From Rhodanobacteraceae bacterium (lineage in GTDB: Bacteria > Pseudomonadota > Gammaproteobacteria > Xanthomonadales > Rhodanobacteraceae), in the NCBI GenBank assembly GCA_003142815.1, contig PLNP01000024.1, positions 1-49,187 of the forward strand: a stretch of DNA of 49,187 bases. The letters are read 5' to 3'. Made by a program: the position numbers and the translations under genes. Positions 40,101 through 47,953 of the stretch are shown in pieces. Within the stretch, counting starts at the first letter, position 1, and every line of letters begins with the position of its first letter. The notes beneath the pieces are model-generated. The model did not search any database and was not told where the DNA came from. It saw only the letters and a program-made list of their open reading frames with translations.

Positions 40101-41096
40101 TCAGCTGCGTGCGAGCGTTTCGACCGCGTTCGCGAGGCGTCCGCGAAAACCGCGGTCGTTGTCTTCCCACCATGCGCGCGCGGCCGTGCTGAGTTCGCGG
40201 CGCTCGGCATCGTCGAGTGCAAGCAAGCGTTCGACGCCGTGTTCCAGCGCGGCCGGGTCGACGCAGTACGTCGTCGCCAGTTGCTGCGTGCCGGTACTCG
40301 CGTAGGCAGCCAGAACGCCACGTGAGTTCGTGATCATCTCGTTCATCGGGGGCGCGTCGGTTGCCAGGGTGATCGCACCGACGCTCATGCCTTCGACCAG
40401 ATGATGGCCGAAGCCCTCGGTTTCGGACGGGCACAGATGGAACAGGCGGCGGTTCTGCAGCACGCGCAGCTCGGCGTCGTCGAGGTAGTGGGTGACGAGC
40501 AGCAGATTTGCCGGCAACGTCGCCGGCAGCCGCAACGGCGCGCGCTGCACGATAGTCAACGTGGGCCACTCGGGCCTGCGCAGCCAGAGATCGACCAGCG
40601 GCTGGGTGCCCTTGTTCGTGCTGCGCCCACCGAGATGGAAGAACGCCGCTTCGCGTCGCACGTCCGCCTGCATGCGATCGAAGCTGGTGAAACCGACGAA
40701 CTCGGTGCGACAGCCTTGCGCCTCGAAGATCGGCACCGCGTGGCGGGTCTTAGCGAACACGCGGTCGAGCGCGCCAAGCCAGGGCCGATCTTCCGGCGCA
40801 AACCATTCCGGATGCGGCATCAGCACGTTGCGGCGCGCCAGCGGCAGATGATCCGGGCGTACGCGCTCATCCATCAGGTTGACGTCGAAACGACCGTGCG
40901 CGGCGCCTTCGTGCCAACGCCGCCAGGCCAGCTGCGCGCGTCGTTGCAACAGGCGCGACCGGCGCCGCAAACCACCCGCGCCGATCGCGCTGACGGTGAC
41001 CTCGAAGCCGGCATCGCCGAGCGCGCGGGTCAGGATCGACAGGTCGCGGGAAAGACCGGCGCCGTTGTCGCGCGCGATGATGTGGACGGTCGTCAT
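40101..41096 (-). CDS. Glycosyltransferase, GT4-like
   Basis: A 331-residue GT-B-like enzyme. The N-terminus MTTVHIIARDNGAGLSRDL has a glycine-rich first loop; the donor-binding C-terminal half contains LCPSETEGFGHHLVEGMSVGAITLATDAPPMNEM, the EGFG-x3-E pattern of family 4 glycosyltransferases. No membrane helix. It is coupled to the GT2 gene by a four-base overlap (41093-41096), so the two form an operon, probably for lipopolysaccharide or another surface glycan. It lies convergent to ntrY, 44 bases away, in the gap that splits ntrY from ntrX. Confidence 0.82.
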   Translation of the reverse strand: MTTVHIIARDNGAGLSRDLSILTRALGDAGFEVTVSAIGAGGLRRRSRLLQRRAQLAWRRWHEGAAHGRFDVNLMDERVRPDHLPLARRNVLMPHPEWFAPEDRPWLGALDRVFAKTRHAVPIFEAQGCRTEFVGFTSFDRMQADVRREAAFFHLGGRSTNKGTQPLVDLWLRRPEWPTLTIVQRAPLRLPATLPANLLLVTHYLDDAELRVLQNRRLFHLCPSETEGFGHHLVEGMSVGAITLATDAPPMNEMITNSRGVLAAYASTGTQQLATTYCVDPAALEHGVERLLALDDAERRELSTAARAWWEDNDRGFRGRLANAVETLARS

Positions 41097-41875
41097 TGGA
41101 TCTTGCAGTTGCGATTGAGCAGCCAGAGCTTGATGAACTTCTGACGTACGTAGTTCGCTTCGACGCTCGCGTAGACGAAGCCGCGCCAGCCGTCGAGGAA
41201 GCCCGCACGTAGCAGATAGCCGCGCACGAAGCGCCACCCCGGATTGAAGAGGATGTTCGCGATGCGCGCACGTCGCCCGCGCGCTTGCATGTGCTCGGCC
41301 ATCATGCGTGCGTAGCGTTCGAGGCGCGTGAGCTGATCGGACAGCGACCGGTAGGCGTGATGGTCGAGATCGCCAGGCAGCGTTGCGACCGAGCCGTCGA
41401 CACTCGCGTGTTCATGGATCTCGCGACCACTGCGCCAGCCGCCGCGGCGGCGATCGAACAGGCGCATGACGCGATCCGGGTACGCATTGCCGTGGCGGAG
41501 CGGCGCGCCGAAGTATTCGGTCAGTCGCGCGAAGCGGTAGCCCGCATGGCCGGCAAAGCCGCCGTCGCGTGCACGCTCGATCGCCGCGCGCAGCTCTGGC
41601 GCCACCCGTTCATCGGCGTCGAGGCAGAGCACCCAGTCGTTGCGCGCCGCGTTCACCGCGAAATCCTTCTGCGCGCGGTAGCCGTCGAACGCGCGTTCGA
41701 GCACGCGTGCGCCTTTCGCGGCAGCGCGTTCGCGGGTGCCGTCCGTCGAGCCGGAATCGACCACGACGATCTCGTCGCAGAACGCGAGCGATTCAAGGCA
41801 GGCCTCGATGCGGTCGGCTTCGTTGAGCGTAATGATGCAGGCCGACAAGGGCGGGCGGTCAGGAGGCGTGGACAT
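41093..41875 (-). CDS. Glycosyltransferase family 2, WaaE/KdtX-like
   Basis: A 260-residue GT-A enzyme. LSACIITLNEADRIEACLESL and EIVVVDSGSTDGT bind the nucleotide sugar, WVLCLDADERV carries the DxD-type metal site, and MRLFDRRRGGWRSGREIHEHA matches the lipopolysaccharide core glucosyltransferase group (WaaE/KdtX). The C-terminal FNPGWRFVRGYLLRAGFLDGWRGFVYA is the usual membrane-associating tail. Predicted role: adding a sugar to the inner core of lipopolysaccharide. First gene of a two-gene unit with the GT4 enzyme. Confidence 0.88.
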   Translation of the reverse strand: MSTPPDRPPLSACIITLNEADRIEACLESLAFCDEIVVVDSGSTDGTRERAAAKGARVLERAFDGYRAQKDFAVNAARNDWVLCLDADERVAPELRAAIERARDGGFAGHAGYRFARLTEYFGAPLRHGNAYPDRVMRLFDRRRGGWRSGREIHEHASVDGSVATLPGDLDHHAYRSLSDQLTRLERYARMMAEHMQARGRRARIANILFNPGWRFVRGYLLRAGFLDGWRGFVYASVEANYVRQKFIKLWLLNRNCKIQ

Positions 41876-42082
41876 GAAGATCGAGCGGAAAGCGGGCGTG
41901 TAGCGTAGCGGAGCCGCGCGACACAGGCACTATGCGGCGCGGAGGCCTGGGTCTTCGGATGTTTTGCGGGAGGATTTCAGTCCCGCAGCGTTTGCGAGGA
42001 GAAGAGCATCGCGGCTGAAGCCTGTCCTGAGCCTGTCGAAGGGCCGCTCCTGCAGAAGTCAGGCGGACAGTTGCTGCCTCGT
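41876..42082. other. Intergenic region with a degenerate REP unit
   Basis: About 205 bases upstream of the GT2 gene with no coding signal. It contains a worn copy of the gcggctgaagcctg..ggccgctcctgcag repeat at about 42008-42055. Confidence 0.5.
42008..42055. repeat. Degenerate REP unit of the gtaggagcggc family
   Basis: tcgcggctgaagcctgtcc... ending gggccgctcctgcag, the same outer sequence as the units in polA and before the DUF4390 gene, interrupted by a cctgagcctgtcgaa insertion. Confidence 0.6.
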
Positions 42083-42597
42083 TCACCGCGGAGTGTTGCC
42101 GGGTCTTGCGGATACTGCGCGTACGGCCACCTCGGATCGATAGGTCTGCGCGTACGGCTTCATGTTCATGCCGCCGAGCGAATGACCGACCAAGGACGGT
42201 ACGGCGGTTTGATGCCCGCCGCATGCAGAAGGCGATGCAGGCCATCGACGCTGTTCGCGCTGGTTCCGGGCCGCGCGCTCGGGTCGCTGAAACCGAGGCC
42301 CGCGCGATCGTACGAGCAGGCTCGCGTGTGCGCGGCGATCACGGACTGCACCAGTCCCCACGCCTTGGTGCCATCGCCGAGGCCGGAGTCGAAAACGACG
42401 GTCGGCGCGCCGCGGCCCGTGCAGTAGAGGTTGAGTCGCCGTCCGACTTCGACCGTCACCAGCCTCTGCGCATGTGTATAGGCAGGGTCGTCGATGACGG
42501 CTGTGCTCTTCTGTGCGGCAAGAACCGGTAATGCGGCGGCGAGAACGAGCGTCGATATCCATCTGCGGAATGCCTCAGCTGCCACGACGTGTTCCAC
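42083..42597 (-). pseudogene. Exported alpha/beta hydrolase, frameshifted and truncated
   Basis: From a GTG at 42597 the frame encodes a signal peptide (ISTLVLAAALPVLAAQ) and the first third of an alpha/beta hydrolase: GRRLNLYCTGRGAPTVVFDSG, then YDRAGLGFSDPS and DGLHRLLHAAGIKPPY. It then runs out of frame to a stop at 42166. The nucleophile-elbow motif LVGHSLGGMNM is found immediately after in another frame, which ends at 42083. The join is near 42195, where one or two bases have been gained or lost. Even in the second frame the protein ends about 25 residues past the nucleophile, so the catalytic Asp and His are missing. A dead gene in the ntrY-ntrX gap. Confidence 0.75.
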
Positions 42598-42726
42598 TAT
42601 TCAGGCTCGGTTTGCACCGAGCCGCGTGGCGGCGCGCCGCTTGCGGTGCAATTTGTCCAGCATATCCAGAGGCGCGCGTGCTGCGCTATCCTCGCTGTCT
42701 CCTTTTCACAACGAATGAGTGTGGCA

Positions 42727-44112
42727 ATGGCGACTGGCGCACGCGTGCTCGTGGTCGACGACGAGCCGGATATCCGGCAGACGATCAAGGACATCCTCGA
42801 CGACGAAGGTTATGTCGTCGATGTCGCCGAGTCGGCCGCGGCGGCGCGCGAGGCGCGTCGGCGCCAGCGGCCGGACGTCGTGCTCCTCGACATCTGGATG
42901 CCCGATCTCGACGGCATCAGTCTGCTCCGTGAATGGAGCGAACGCGGCGGCCTGCCGTGCCCGGTCATCATGATCAGCGGCCACGGCACCGTCGAGACTG
43001 CGGTCGAGGCGACCCGACTCGGCGCCTGGGATTTCATCGAGAAGCCCATTTCGCTCGCGAAATTGCTGCTGGTCGTCGAACACGCGCTCGAAGCGGGTCG
43101 CCTGAAGCGCGAAAACGAGGGTCTGCGCCGCCAGTTGCCCGCGCCGGCGGAACTCATCGGTTCCGGCAAGAGGATGCAGGTCTTGCGTGCGCAGATCGAA
43201 AAGATCGCGGCGCACGACACCGGGGTGCTTGTGCAAGGCGAGCCCGGCACGGGCAAGGAAACCCTCGGGCGCGCGCTGCATGAGCGCAGCGCGCGGCGTT
43301 CCGGCCCGTTCGTGACGGTTGCCGCGGGGGCAATCGCGCGCGATCACGCGGCGCTCGCATTGTTCGGCGCCGAAGATGCCAATGGCGTGCAGCCAGGGCT
43401 CGTCGAGCAAGCCAACGGCGGCACCCTGTTTCTCGACGAGGTCGCCGACCTCGATCCGGAATTGCAGCTGCGTCTGTCCAGCGTGATCGAGCGGCGTGCG
43501 CTGATCCGTTGCGGAGCGCACGAACCGATCGTGATCGACGCGCGCATCATCGCGGCGACCGCGCAGGATCTCGAAGCGCTGGTCGCTGCGGGGAAATTCC
43601 GCGAGGAACTCTATTACCAGCTCAAGATCGTGCCGCTGGCGATGCCGCCGCTGCGCGAACGCGGCGAGGACATTCCCGAACTGCTGCGCTATTACGCGGA
43701 TTATTTCGCCAATCGAGACAAGTTGCCGTACCGGAATTTCCCGGTCGCGGTACAGAACCGGCTGCGTCACTATGCATGGCCGGGCAATCTGCGCGAACTG
43801 CGCAACCTCGTGCAGCGTTTGCTGGTGCTCGGCAGCGCCAGCGATGTCGGTGTCGACGAGGTCGAGGCGGCGCTCGACAACGCGGCGGTGGCCGCAGTGC
43901 CGACGGTGATGGCTACGTCAGGCGCCGATTTCAGCTTGCCGCTGCGTGAGGCGCGCGAGCAGTTCGAGCGCGCGTACCTGCTGCATCAGCTCAACGCGGC
44001 CGGCGGCAGCGTCGGCAAGCTCGCCAAGGCGGTCGGCATGGAGCGCACGCATCTGTATCGCAAGCTCAAGGATCTTGCGATCGATCCGCGCGCGGCGAAC
44101 CGCGAGGGCTGA
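42727..44112 (+). CDS. ntrX: NtrX-type response regulator lacking the GAFTGA loop
   Basis: A 461-residue regulator. The receiver domain (1-120) has VLVVDDEPD, the phospho-acceptor Asp55 in LLDIWMPD and EKPIS. The AAA+ domain has Walker A GEPGTGKE and Walker B GGTLFLDEV, and arginine-finger region REELYYQLKIVPLAMPPLRER. The C-terminal Fis-type helix-turn-helix is GGSVGKLAKAVGMERTHLYRKL. Where sigma-54 activators read ESELFGHxxGAFTGA, this protein reads LALFGAEDANGVQPG, so the sigma-54-contacting loop is absent. Such NtrX forms are known and may act without sigma-54. Start at 42727 (MATGARVLVV) is chosen by family N-terminus; an ATG at 42715 is an alternative. A terminator follows. Confidence 0.9.
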   Translation: MATGARVLVVDDEPDIRQTIKDILDDEGYVVDVAESAAAAREARRRQRPDVVLLDIWMPDLDGISLLREWSERGGLPCPVIMISGHGTVETAVEATRLGAWDFIEKPISLAKLLLVVEHALEAGRLKRENEGLRRQLPAPAELIGSGKRMQVLRAQIEKIAAHDTGVLVQGEPGTGKETLGRALHERSARRSGPFVTVAAGAIARDHAALALFGAEDANGVQPGLVEQANGGTLFLDEVADLDPELQLRLSSVIERRALIRCGAHEPIVIDARIIAATAQDLEALVAAGKFREELYYQLKIVPLAMPPLRERGEDIPELLRYYADYFANRDKLPYRNFPVAVQNRLRHYAWPGNLRELRNLVQRLLVLGSASDVGVDEVEAALDNAAVAAVPTVMATSGADFSLPLREAREQFERAYLLHQLNAAGGSVGKLAKAVGMERTHLYRKLKDLAIDPRAANREG

Positions 44113-44198
44113 GCGTGCGGCGTGCGATTTGCTGCAGTGCGGAACTTGGAAGATCATTTGCGGGTCATAGGACTGATTCATCACCACTCCCAACTTGG

Positions 44199-44230
44199 CG
44201 TCGCTCCCTCGCAATGAGCGGCGTATTTTT
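44199..44230 (+). terminator. Rho-independent terminator after ntrX
   Basis: cgtcgctc (44199-44206) pairs with gagcggcg (44216-44223), eight pairs with one G-U, around the loop cctcgcaat, followed by TATTTTT. It separates ntrX from the dehydrogenase gene, which has its own ribosome site at 44258. Confidence 0.75.
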
Positions 44231-44268
44231 ATGTGCGCGGCGACAGCCGGCGCGATGAAGGAGACAGC

Positions 44269-45051
44269 ATGCGACTCGACGGCAAAGTGGCGATCGTCAC
44301 CGGGGCAGCCAGCGGTATCGGCAAACGCATCGCGGAGATCTATGCGCAGAACGGCGCTGCGGTCGCGATCGCGGACCTCAATCCCGACGGCGCCAACGCG
44401 ACTGCGAAGGAGCTCACCGACAAGGGCGCCAAGGCGATTGGCGTGAAGATGGATGTGACTTCTGAACAGGCGGTCGACGATGGCGTCGCTGCGGTGGTCA
44501 AACAGTTTGGCCACGTCGACATCCTCGTCTCGAATGCGGGTATCCAGATCGTCAATCCGATCGACAAATTCTCCTACGCGGACTGGAAGAAGCTCATCGC
44601 GATCCATCTCGATGGCGCCTTCCTGACCACGCGCGCGTGCCTCAAGCACATGTACGCACGCGGCAAGGGTGGCGCGATCATCTACATGGGTTCCGTGCAC
44701 TCAAAGGAGGCGTCGAAACTGAAGGCGCCGTACGTCACTGCGAAACATGGCCTGATCGGCCTCGCCAAGGTCATCGCCAAGGAAGGCGCCGAACACGGCG
44801 TGCGTGCGAACGTGATCTGCCCCGGTTTCGTGCGCACGCCTTTGGTTGAAAAACAGATTCCCGAACAAGCGGCAGCCCTCGGCCTCTCCGAGAGCGACGT
44901 CATCAAGAAGGTCATGCTCAAAGACACCGTCGACGGCAAGTTCACGACGGTCGACGACGTCGCTGCCTGCGCGCTGTTCTTCGCCGGCTTCGAGACCAAC
45001 GCGTTGACCGGGCAGAGCCTCGTGGTCAGCCACGGCTGGTTCATGCAATGA
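44269..45051 (+). CDS. 3-hydroxybutyrate dehydrogenase (SDR family)
   Basis: A 260-residue short-chain dehydrogenase. TGAASGIG binds NAD at residues 11-18, NAG is at 89-91, and the catalytic set is Ser142 ([16 protein letters not shown]), Tyr155 and Lys159. The GSVHSKEAS segment, the QIVNPI stretch after NAG and the HGWFMQ C-terminus are typical of bacterial D-3-hydroxybutyrate dehydrogenases (HBDH, about 258-262 residues), which interconvert 3-hydroxybutyrate and acetoacetate. AAGGAG lies 6 bases before the ATG, deciding the start. Alone on its strand after a terminator. Confidence 0.9.
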   Translation: MRLDGKVAIVTGAASGIGKRIAEIYAQNGAAVAIADLNPDGANATAKELTDKGAKAIGVKMDVTSEQAVDDGVAAVVKQFGHVDILVSNAGIQIVNPIDKFSYADWKKLIAIHLDGAFLTTRACLKHMYARGKGGAIIYMGSVHSKEASKLKAPYVTAKHGLIGLAKVIAKEGAEHGVRANVICPGFVRTPLVEKQIPEQAAALGLSESDVIKKVMLKDTVDGKFTTVDDVAACALFFAGFETNALTGQSLVVSHGWFMQ

Positions 45052-45219
45052 CGCCGCCGCGTGCGATCGGCGCGATCCGGTAAGACGTCGGTCGCCGCGC
45101 CGGGCTCGGAAGGTCGGGCGCGTAGTTGGAGCCGGCGTTCGGGCGAGCGCGGCGGCCGATCGCCGACGCGCGAAGGTAAAACCTGCTGCGCAGGGTCCGG
45201 AAGCGCGCGATGATGGGAC

Positions 45220-45549
45220 ATGGACACGGACTTCATCGCGCGCTTGCGCGCGCAGCTCGGTGGCCCGCGCGACGGCGCGCTGCTGCGCTTTTCGCTCGGC
45301 AACGCGCTGCTCGGCCAAGGCGACGCGACCGGCGCCGCTGTCGCATTCCGCGAGGCGGTCGGGTTCGATGCGAATTACTCGGCGGCCTGGAAGATGCTCG
45401 GACGCGCACTTGCCGATGGCGGCGACAGCGCCGCCGCGATCGCGGCGTTCGAGCACGGCATCGAAGTCGCGCGCCAGCACGGCGACCAGCAGGCCGGGAA
45501 GGAGATGACCGTGTTCCTGCGTCGACTGCGCCAGCCTGCTAGCCCGTAG
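45220..45549 (+). CDS. Small TPR protein
   Basis: A 109-residue soluble protein made of about two and a half tetratricopeptide repeats: LLRFSLGNALLGQGDATGAAVAFREAV, NYSAAWKMLGRALADGGDSAAAIAAFEHGI and a final helix AGKEMTVFLRRL. Such proteins are scaffolds; the partner is unknown. It is followed 4 bases later by the start of the pseudogene at 45554, so the two were probably an operon. The ribosome site (GGGACATGG region) is weak. Confidence 0.8.
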   Translation: MDTDFIARLRAQLGGPRDGALLRFSLGNALLGQGDATGAAVAFREAVGFDANYSAAWKMLGRALADGGDSAAAIAAFEHGIEVARQHGDQQAGKEMTVFLRRLRQPASP

Positions 45550-45553
45550 GGAA

Positions 45554-46188
45554 ATGTCGATGCGGCGGCTCGCGATCGTGCTCATGGTGTTCGCGCTCGC
45601 GGGCGCGGCGCACTGGTACCGCCAGCGGCCGATCGCGCATGCGCCCGGCGTGCTGGTCAGCGCCGAGCCGGCGTAGAGCGCACCGGCGAGCCGCGTGGTG
45701 ATCCAGCATGGCGACTACGCGTTGACCCCGCTCGCCGATTTCGAGGTCGAGGCACGCGTGCTGTCGCGCCATGACTACACGTTCGACGCCGACAGATCTA
45801 GCGCTCGGCTGGGGACGCATGTCCGACAGCGCGGTGATCGAACGCCTCGACATCGCGCAGCCGGCGCGTTTCTTCACCTATCACTGGAAAGGACGTGCCA
45901 CCCATTCCGCCCACCGAGATCGTGCGCTCGGCCGCGAACATGCACCTGATACCCGCCGACACCACCGTCGCGCACGATCTCGCGCGTGTGCGCGTCGGCG
46001 AGATCATTACGCTGCGTGACGAGCTCGTCGAGGCGAACCGTGCCAATGGCTGGCGCTGGACCAGCTCGCTCACTCGCGAGGACAGCGGCGCCAGTGCCTG
46101 CGAACTCGTGCTGGTCGCTGCGGTCGAGCGCTGGTTGATGCGGCATCCCCCCCTGCACCAGCGGGGAGGGAAAGGGTGGGGGGATTGA
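45554..46188 (+). pseudogene. Conserved membrane-anchored protein, broken by a stop and two frameshifts
   Basis: Three frames in order make one protein. Frame 1 from the ATG at 45554: MRRLAIVLMVFALAGAAHWY (membrane anchor), ..GVLVSAEPA, an in-frame TAG at 45674-45676, then RVVIQHGDYALTPLADFEVEARVLSR. Frame 2 from about 45795: DLALGWGRMSDSAVIERLDI..FFTYHWKG. Frame 3 from about 45897: PPIPPTEIVRSAANMHLIPAD.. to SLTREDSGASACELVLV. The GDYxLxPLAxFxxxARVLS..LALGWGRMSD pattern belongs to an exported protein of unknown function conserved in xanthomonads. The TAG could be a one-base change from CAG. The 3' end runs into repeat copy B. Function is lost unless sequencing errors explain all three lesions. 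Confidence 0.72.
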
Positions 46189-46224
46189 TTCGGTCGATTG
46201 AATCTCTATTCGTACCGAATCAAT
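46143..46224 (-). repeat. Dispersed repeat, copy B (shortened)
   Basis: On the minus strand it begins ATTGATTCGG (46215-46224) and continues through GATTCAAT..CCGAATCAAT, CCCCACCC and a ccctccccgctgg stem, then stops; the ggcactc hairpin of copies A and C is missing. The TGA stop of the acyltransferase gene lies in its first bases. Confidence 0.85.
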
Positions 46225-47113
46225 AGCCGGAATTGGCCGGATCGGCCGGATAGCGCTTGTATGACCACTGGTACTGCGCGAACGCCAGCCGCACGCAGTC
46301 TTCGACGCTGCGATTGAGTGCGGCACACGCGACGTCGAGATCGCGATCGGCGATCGCGGCCGGCGCCGGCAGGAAATGCAGGCGATAGCCCGCGCCGCGC
46401 GGCAGGCGTTCGACGAAGCTGAAAAGCACGCTCGCGCCGGTGCGCTCGGCGAGGCGCGGCAGCAAGACCATCGTCGCGGCCGGCACCCCAAAGAACGGCG
46501 CGAGCACGCCTTCGCCATGGCGCGGCTTCTGGTCCGGCAGGATGCCGACGACGCCGCCGGCGGCGAGGCGCCGGTACAAGGTGCGCACGCCAGCACCTTC
46601 CGCGCGGACCTGCTCGACCGGCAGCGCGCCGCGCGCCTTCAGCAGCAGTGGTTCGATGACCGCGTGGCGTGGAGCGCGATACAGGATCGCGAGCGGTGTT
46701 TGCGACGCCAGCCAGTAGTTCAGCAGTTCCCAGCAGCCCAGGTGCGGCGCCGCGATGATCAGTCCCCGGCCGCGCGTGAGCGCGGTATCGAACAATTCTC
46801 GGCCGCGAACTTCGCGGATCAGCGCGAGCGCGTTTTCGGGCGAATTGCCCCAGATTTTTGCAATCTCGCACAGCGATTTGCCGGTTTCGATAACGGCCGC
46901 ACGGCCGATCGCGTGTCTGCTTTGCACACTCTCTTGCGTTAATACGAGGGACAGATTGTTTTCAGTAATGCGTCGCGTGCGGCCGTGCCAGCGCCAGGAC
47001 CATCGACCAACGGCCGCGCCGAGCGCATGCAGGACGGGCAACGGTAGGCGGCCGGCGATACGCAACAGGCCGTACAGCAGCGTGACCGACCAGGAAAGGC
47101 GAGGTGGACTCAT
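46220..47113 (-). CDS. Lipid A biosynthesis lauroyl/myristoyl-type acyltransferase (LpxL/HtrB family)
   Basis: A 297-residue inner-membrane enzyme. An N-terminal anchor (WSVTLLYGLLRIAGRLPLPVLHALG) is followed by RITENNLSLVL, the catalytic block GLIIAAPHLGCWELLNYW (HX4E: His and Glu), LAILYRAPRH and GGVVGILPDQKPRHGEGVLAPFFG, all standard for secondary lipid A acyltransferases. It adds a fatty acyl chain from acyl-ACP to Kdo2-lipid IVA or a related acceptor. It differs from the pigment-locus acyltransferase at 4956, which lacks the DQKP block. Stop codon TGA lies in repeat copy B. It is divergent from dtd. Confidence 0.9.
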   Translation of the reverse strand: MSPPRLSWSVTLLYGLLRIAGRLPLPVLHALGAAVGRWSWRWHGRTRRITENNLSLVLTQESVQSRHAIGRAAVIETGKSLCEIAKIWGNSPENALALIREVRGRELFDTALTRGRGLIIAAPHLGCWELLNYWLASQTPLAILYRAPRHAVIEPLLLKARGALPVEQVRAEGAGVRTLYRRLAAGGVVGILPDQKPRHGEGVLAPFFGVPAATMVLLPRLAERTGASVLFSFVERLPRGAGYRLHFLPAPAAIADRDLDVACAALNRSVEDCVRLAFAQYQWSYKRYPADPANSGY

Positions 47114-47203
47114 GGTGAGGGCGATTGTAACGGTGGCGATCGTCGCGGCGGCGCGCGCGTTGACCGTGGCCGCTGCCTGCGGCGAGGATACGTGACGGCC
47201 TTG

Positions 47204-47320
47204 TTGCTACGGCACTCGAGTCGTTTGAGTGCCCTATGCTTGCCCTCCCCTGCGCCGCCGGGGGAGGGCAACGGTGGGGCATTGACTCGATCGCTGAATC
47301 TGAATTTGTTCCGAATCAAT
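47204..47320 (-). repeat. Dispersed repeat, copy C
   Basis: About 117 bases, on the minus strand starting ATTGATTCGG (47311-47320) and containing the same CCCCACC, ttgccctccccc stem and ggcactc..gagtgcc hairpin as copy A. It ends directly against the AAGGAG ribosome site of dtd (47321-47326). Confidence 0.88.
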
Positions 47321-47333
47321 AAGGAGAACTCTT

Positions 47334-47777
47334 GTGATCGCCTTGATCCAACGCGTCAGCGCAGCGCGTGTCGAGGTCGGCAGCGAAACCGTCGGCGCGA
47401 TCGGCGCCGGCCTGCTTGCGCTGGTCGCGGTGCAGCCCGGTGATGGCGAAGCGCAGGTGCGCCGCCTGCTCGAACGCGTGCTCGGTTATCGCGTCTTCGC
47501 GGACGCCGACGGATGCATGAACCGTTCGCTCGTCGATAGCGGCGGCGGCCTGCTGGTGGTTTCGCAGTTCACTCTCGCTGCGGATACGCGGTCGGGTATG
47601 CGCCCGGGTTTTTCGACGGCTGCGGAGCCCGATCAGGCCGAACGCTGGTACAACCGGCTCGTCGAACTCGCGCGCGCGCGCCACCCAAGGCTGGAAACCG
47701 GGCGTTTTGGTGCCCATATGAAAGTCCATCTGGTCAACGATGGACCGGTGACGTTTTGGTTGGAGGCGAGAGGCTAG
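47334..47777 (+). CDS. dtd: D-aminoacyl-tRNA deacylase
   Basis: A 147-residue enzyme that cleaves D-amino acids from mischarged t[18 protein letters not shown] is the family N-terminus; the catalytic [17 protein letters not shown] (threonine after SQF) and the C-terminal [11 protein letters not shown] are intact. GPVTFW corresponds to the Gly-cisPro chirality-selecting motif (NxGPVT). Length matches E. coli Dtd (145). The start is a GTG, supported by AAGGAG seven bases upstream. Repeat copy C ends at that ribosome site. Confidence 0.96.
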   Translation: MIALIQRVSAARVEVGSETVGAIGAGLLALVAVQPGDGEAQVRRLLERVLGYRVFADADGCMNRSLVDSGGGLLVVSQFTLAADTRSGMRPGFSTAAEPDQAERWYNRLVELARARHPRLETGRFGAHMKVHLVNDGPVTFWLEARG

Positions 47778-47885
47778 GGACGAGAGATGAGGGGCGAGTA
47801 GCGAGGGCGCTTGGATCGAGCGTGCTCGCAAGTTCCAAGATCGCAGCGGCTTTTCGCGCCCTAATCCCTAGCCCCTAACCCCCTG
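47775..47885. repeat. Inverted repeat, ggcgagggcgc family, copy 2
   Basis: ctagggacgagagatgaggg..gagggcgc (47775-47811) and gcgccctaatccctagcccc (47857-47876) form an imperfect stem around about 45 bases. It lies right after dtd, as copy 1 (32393-32490) lies right after the LysM gene, so it may help end transcripts. Confidence 0.7.
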
Positions 47886-47953
47886 GCCCCATCCTGCCCT
47901 TGACGGGCCTCCTATACTTTATCTCTTTGCCGCACAGACCTTCCGGAACCGAC

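Noticed and set aside
44190-44215. Possible sigma-54 promoter (ttggcgtcgctccctcgca) before the dehydrogenase gene
   Set aside because: GG and GC are 12 rather than 10 bases apart, and the same bases form the terminator stem after ntrX.
47893-47918. TTGACG and TATACT before rpoD as a sigma-70 promoter
   Set aside because: The two boxes are only 7 bases apart; the -10 box may be real but that -35 assignment cannot be.
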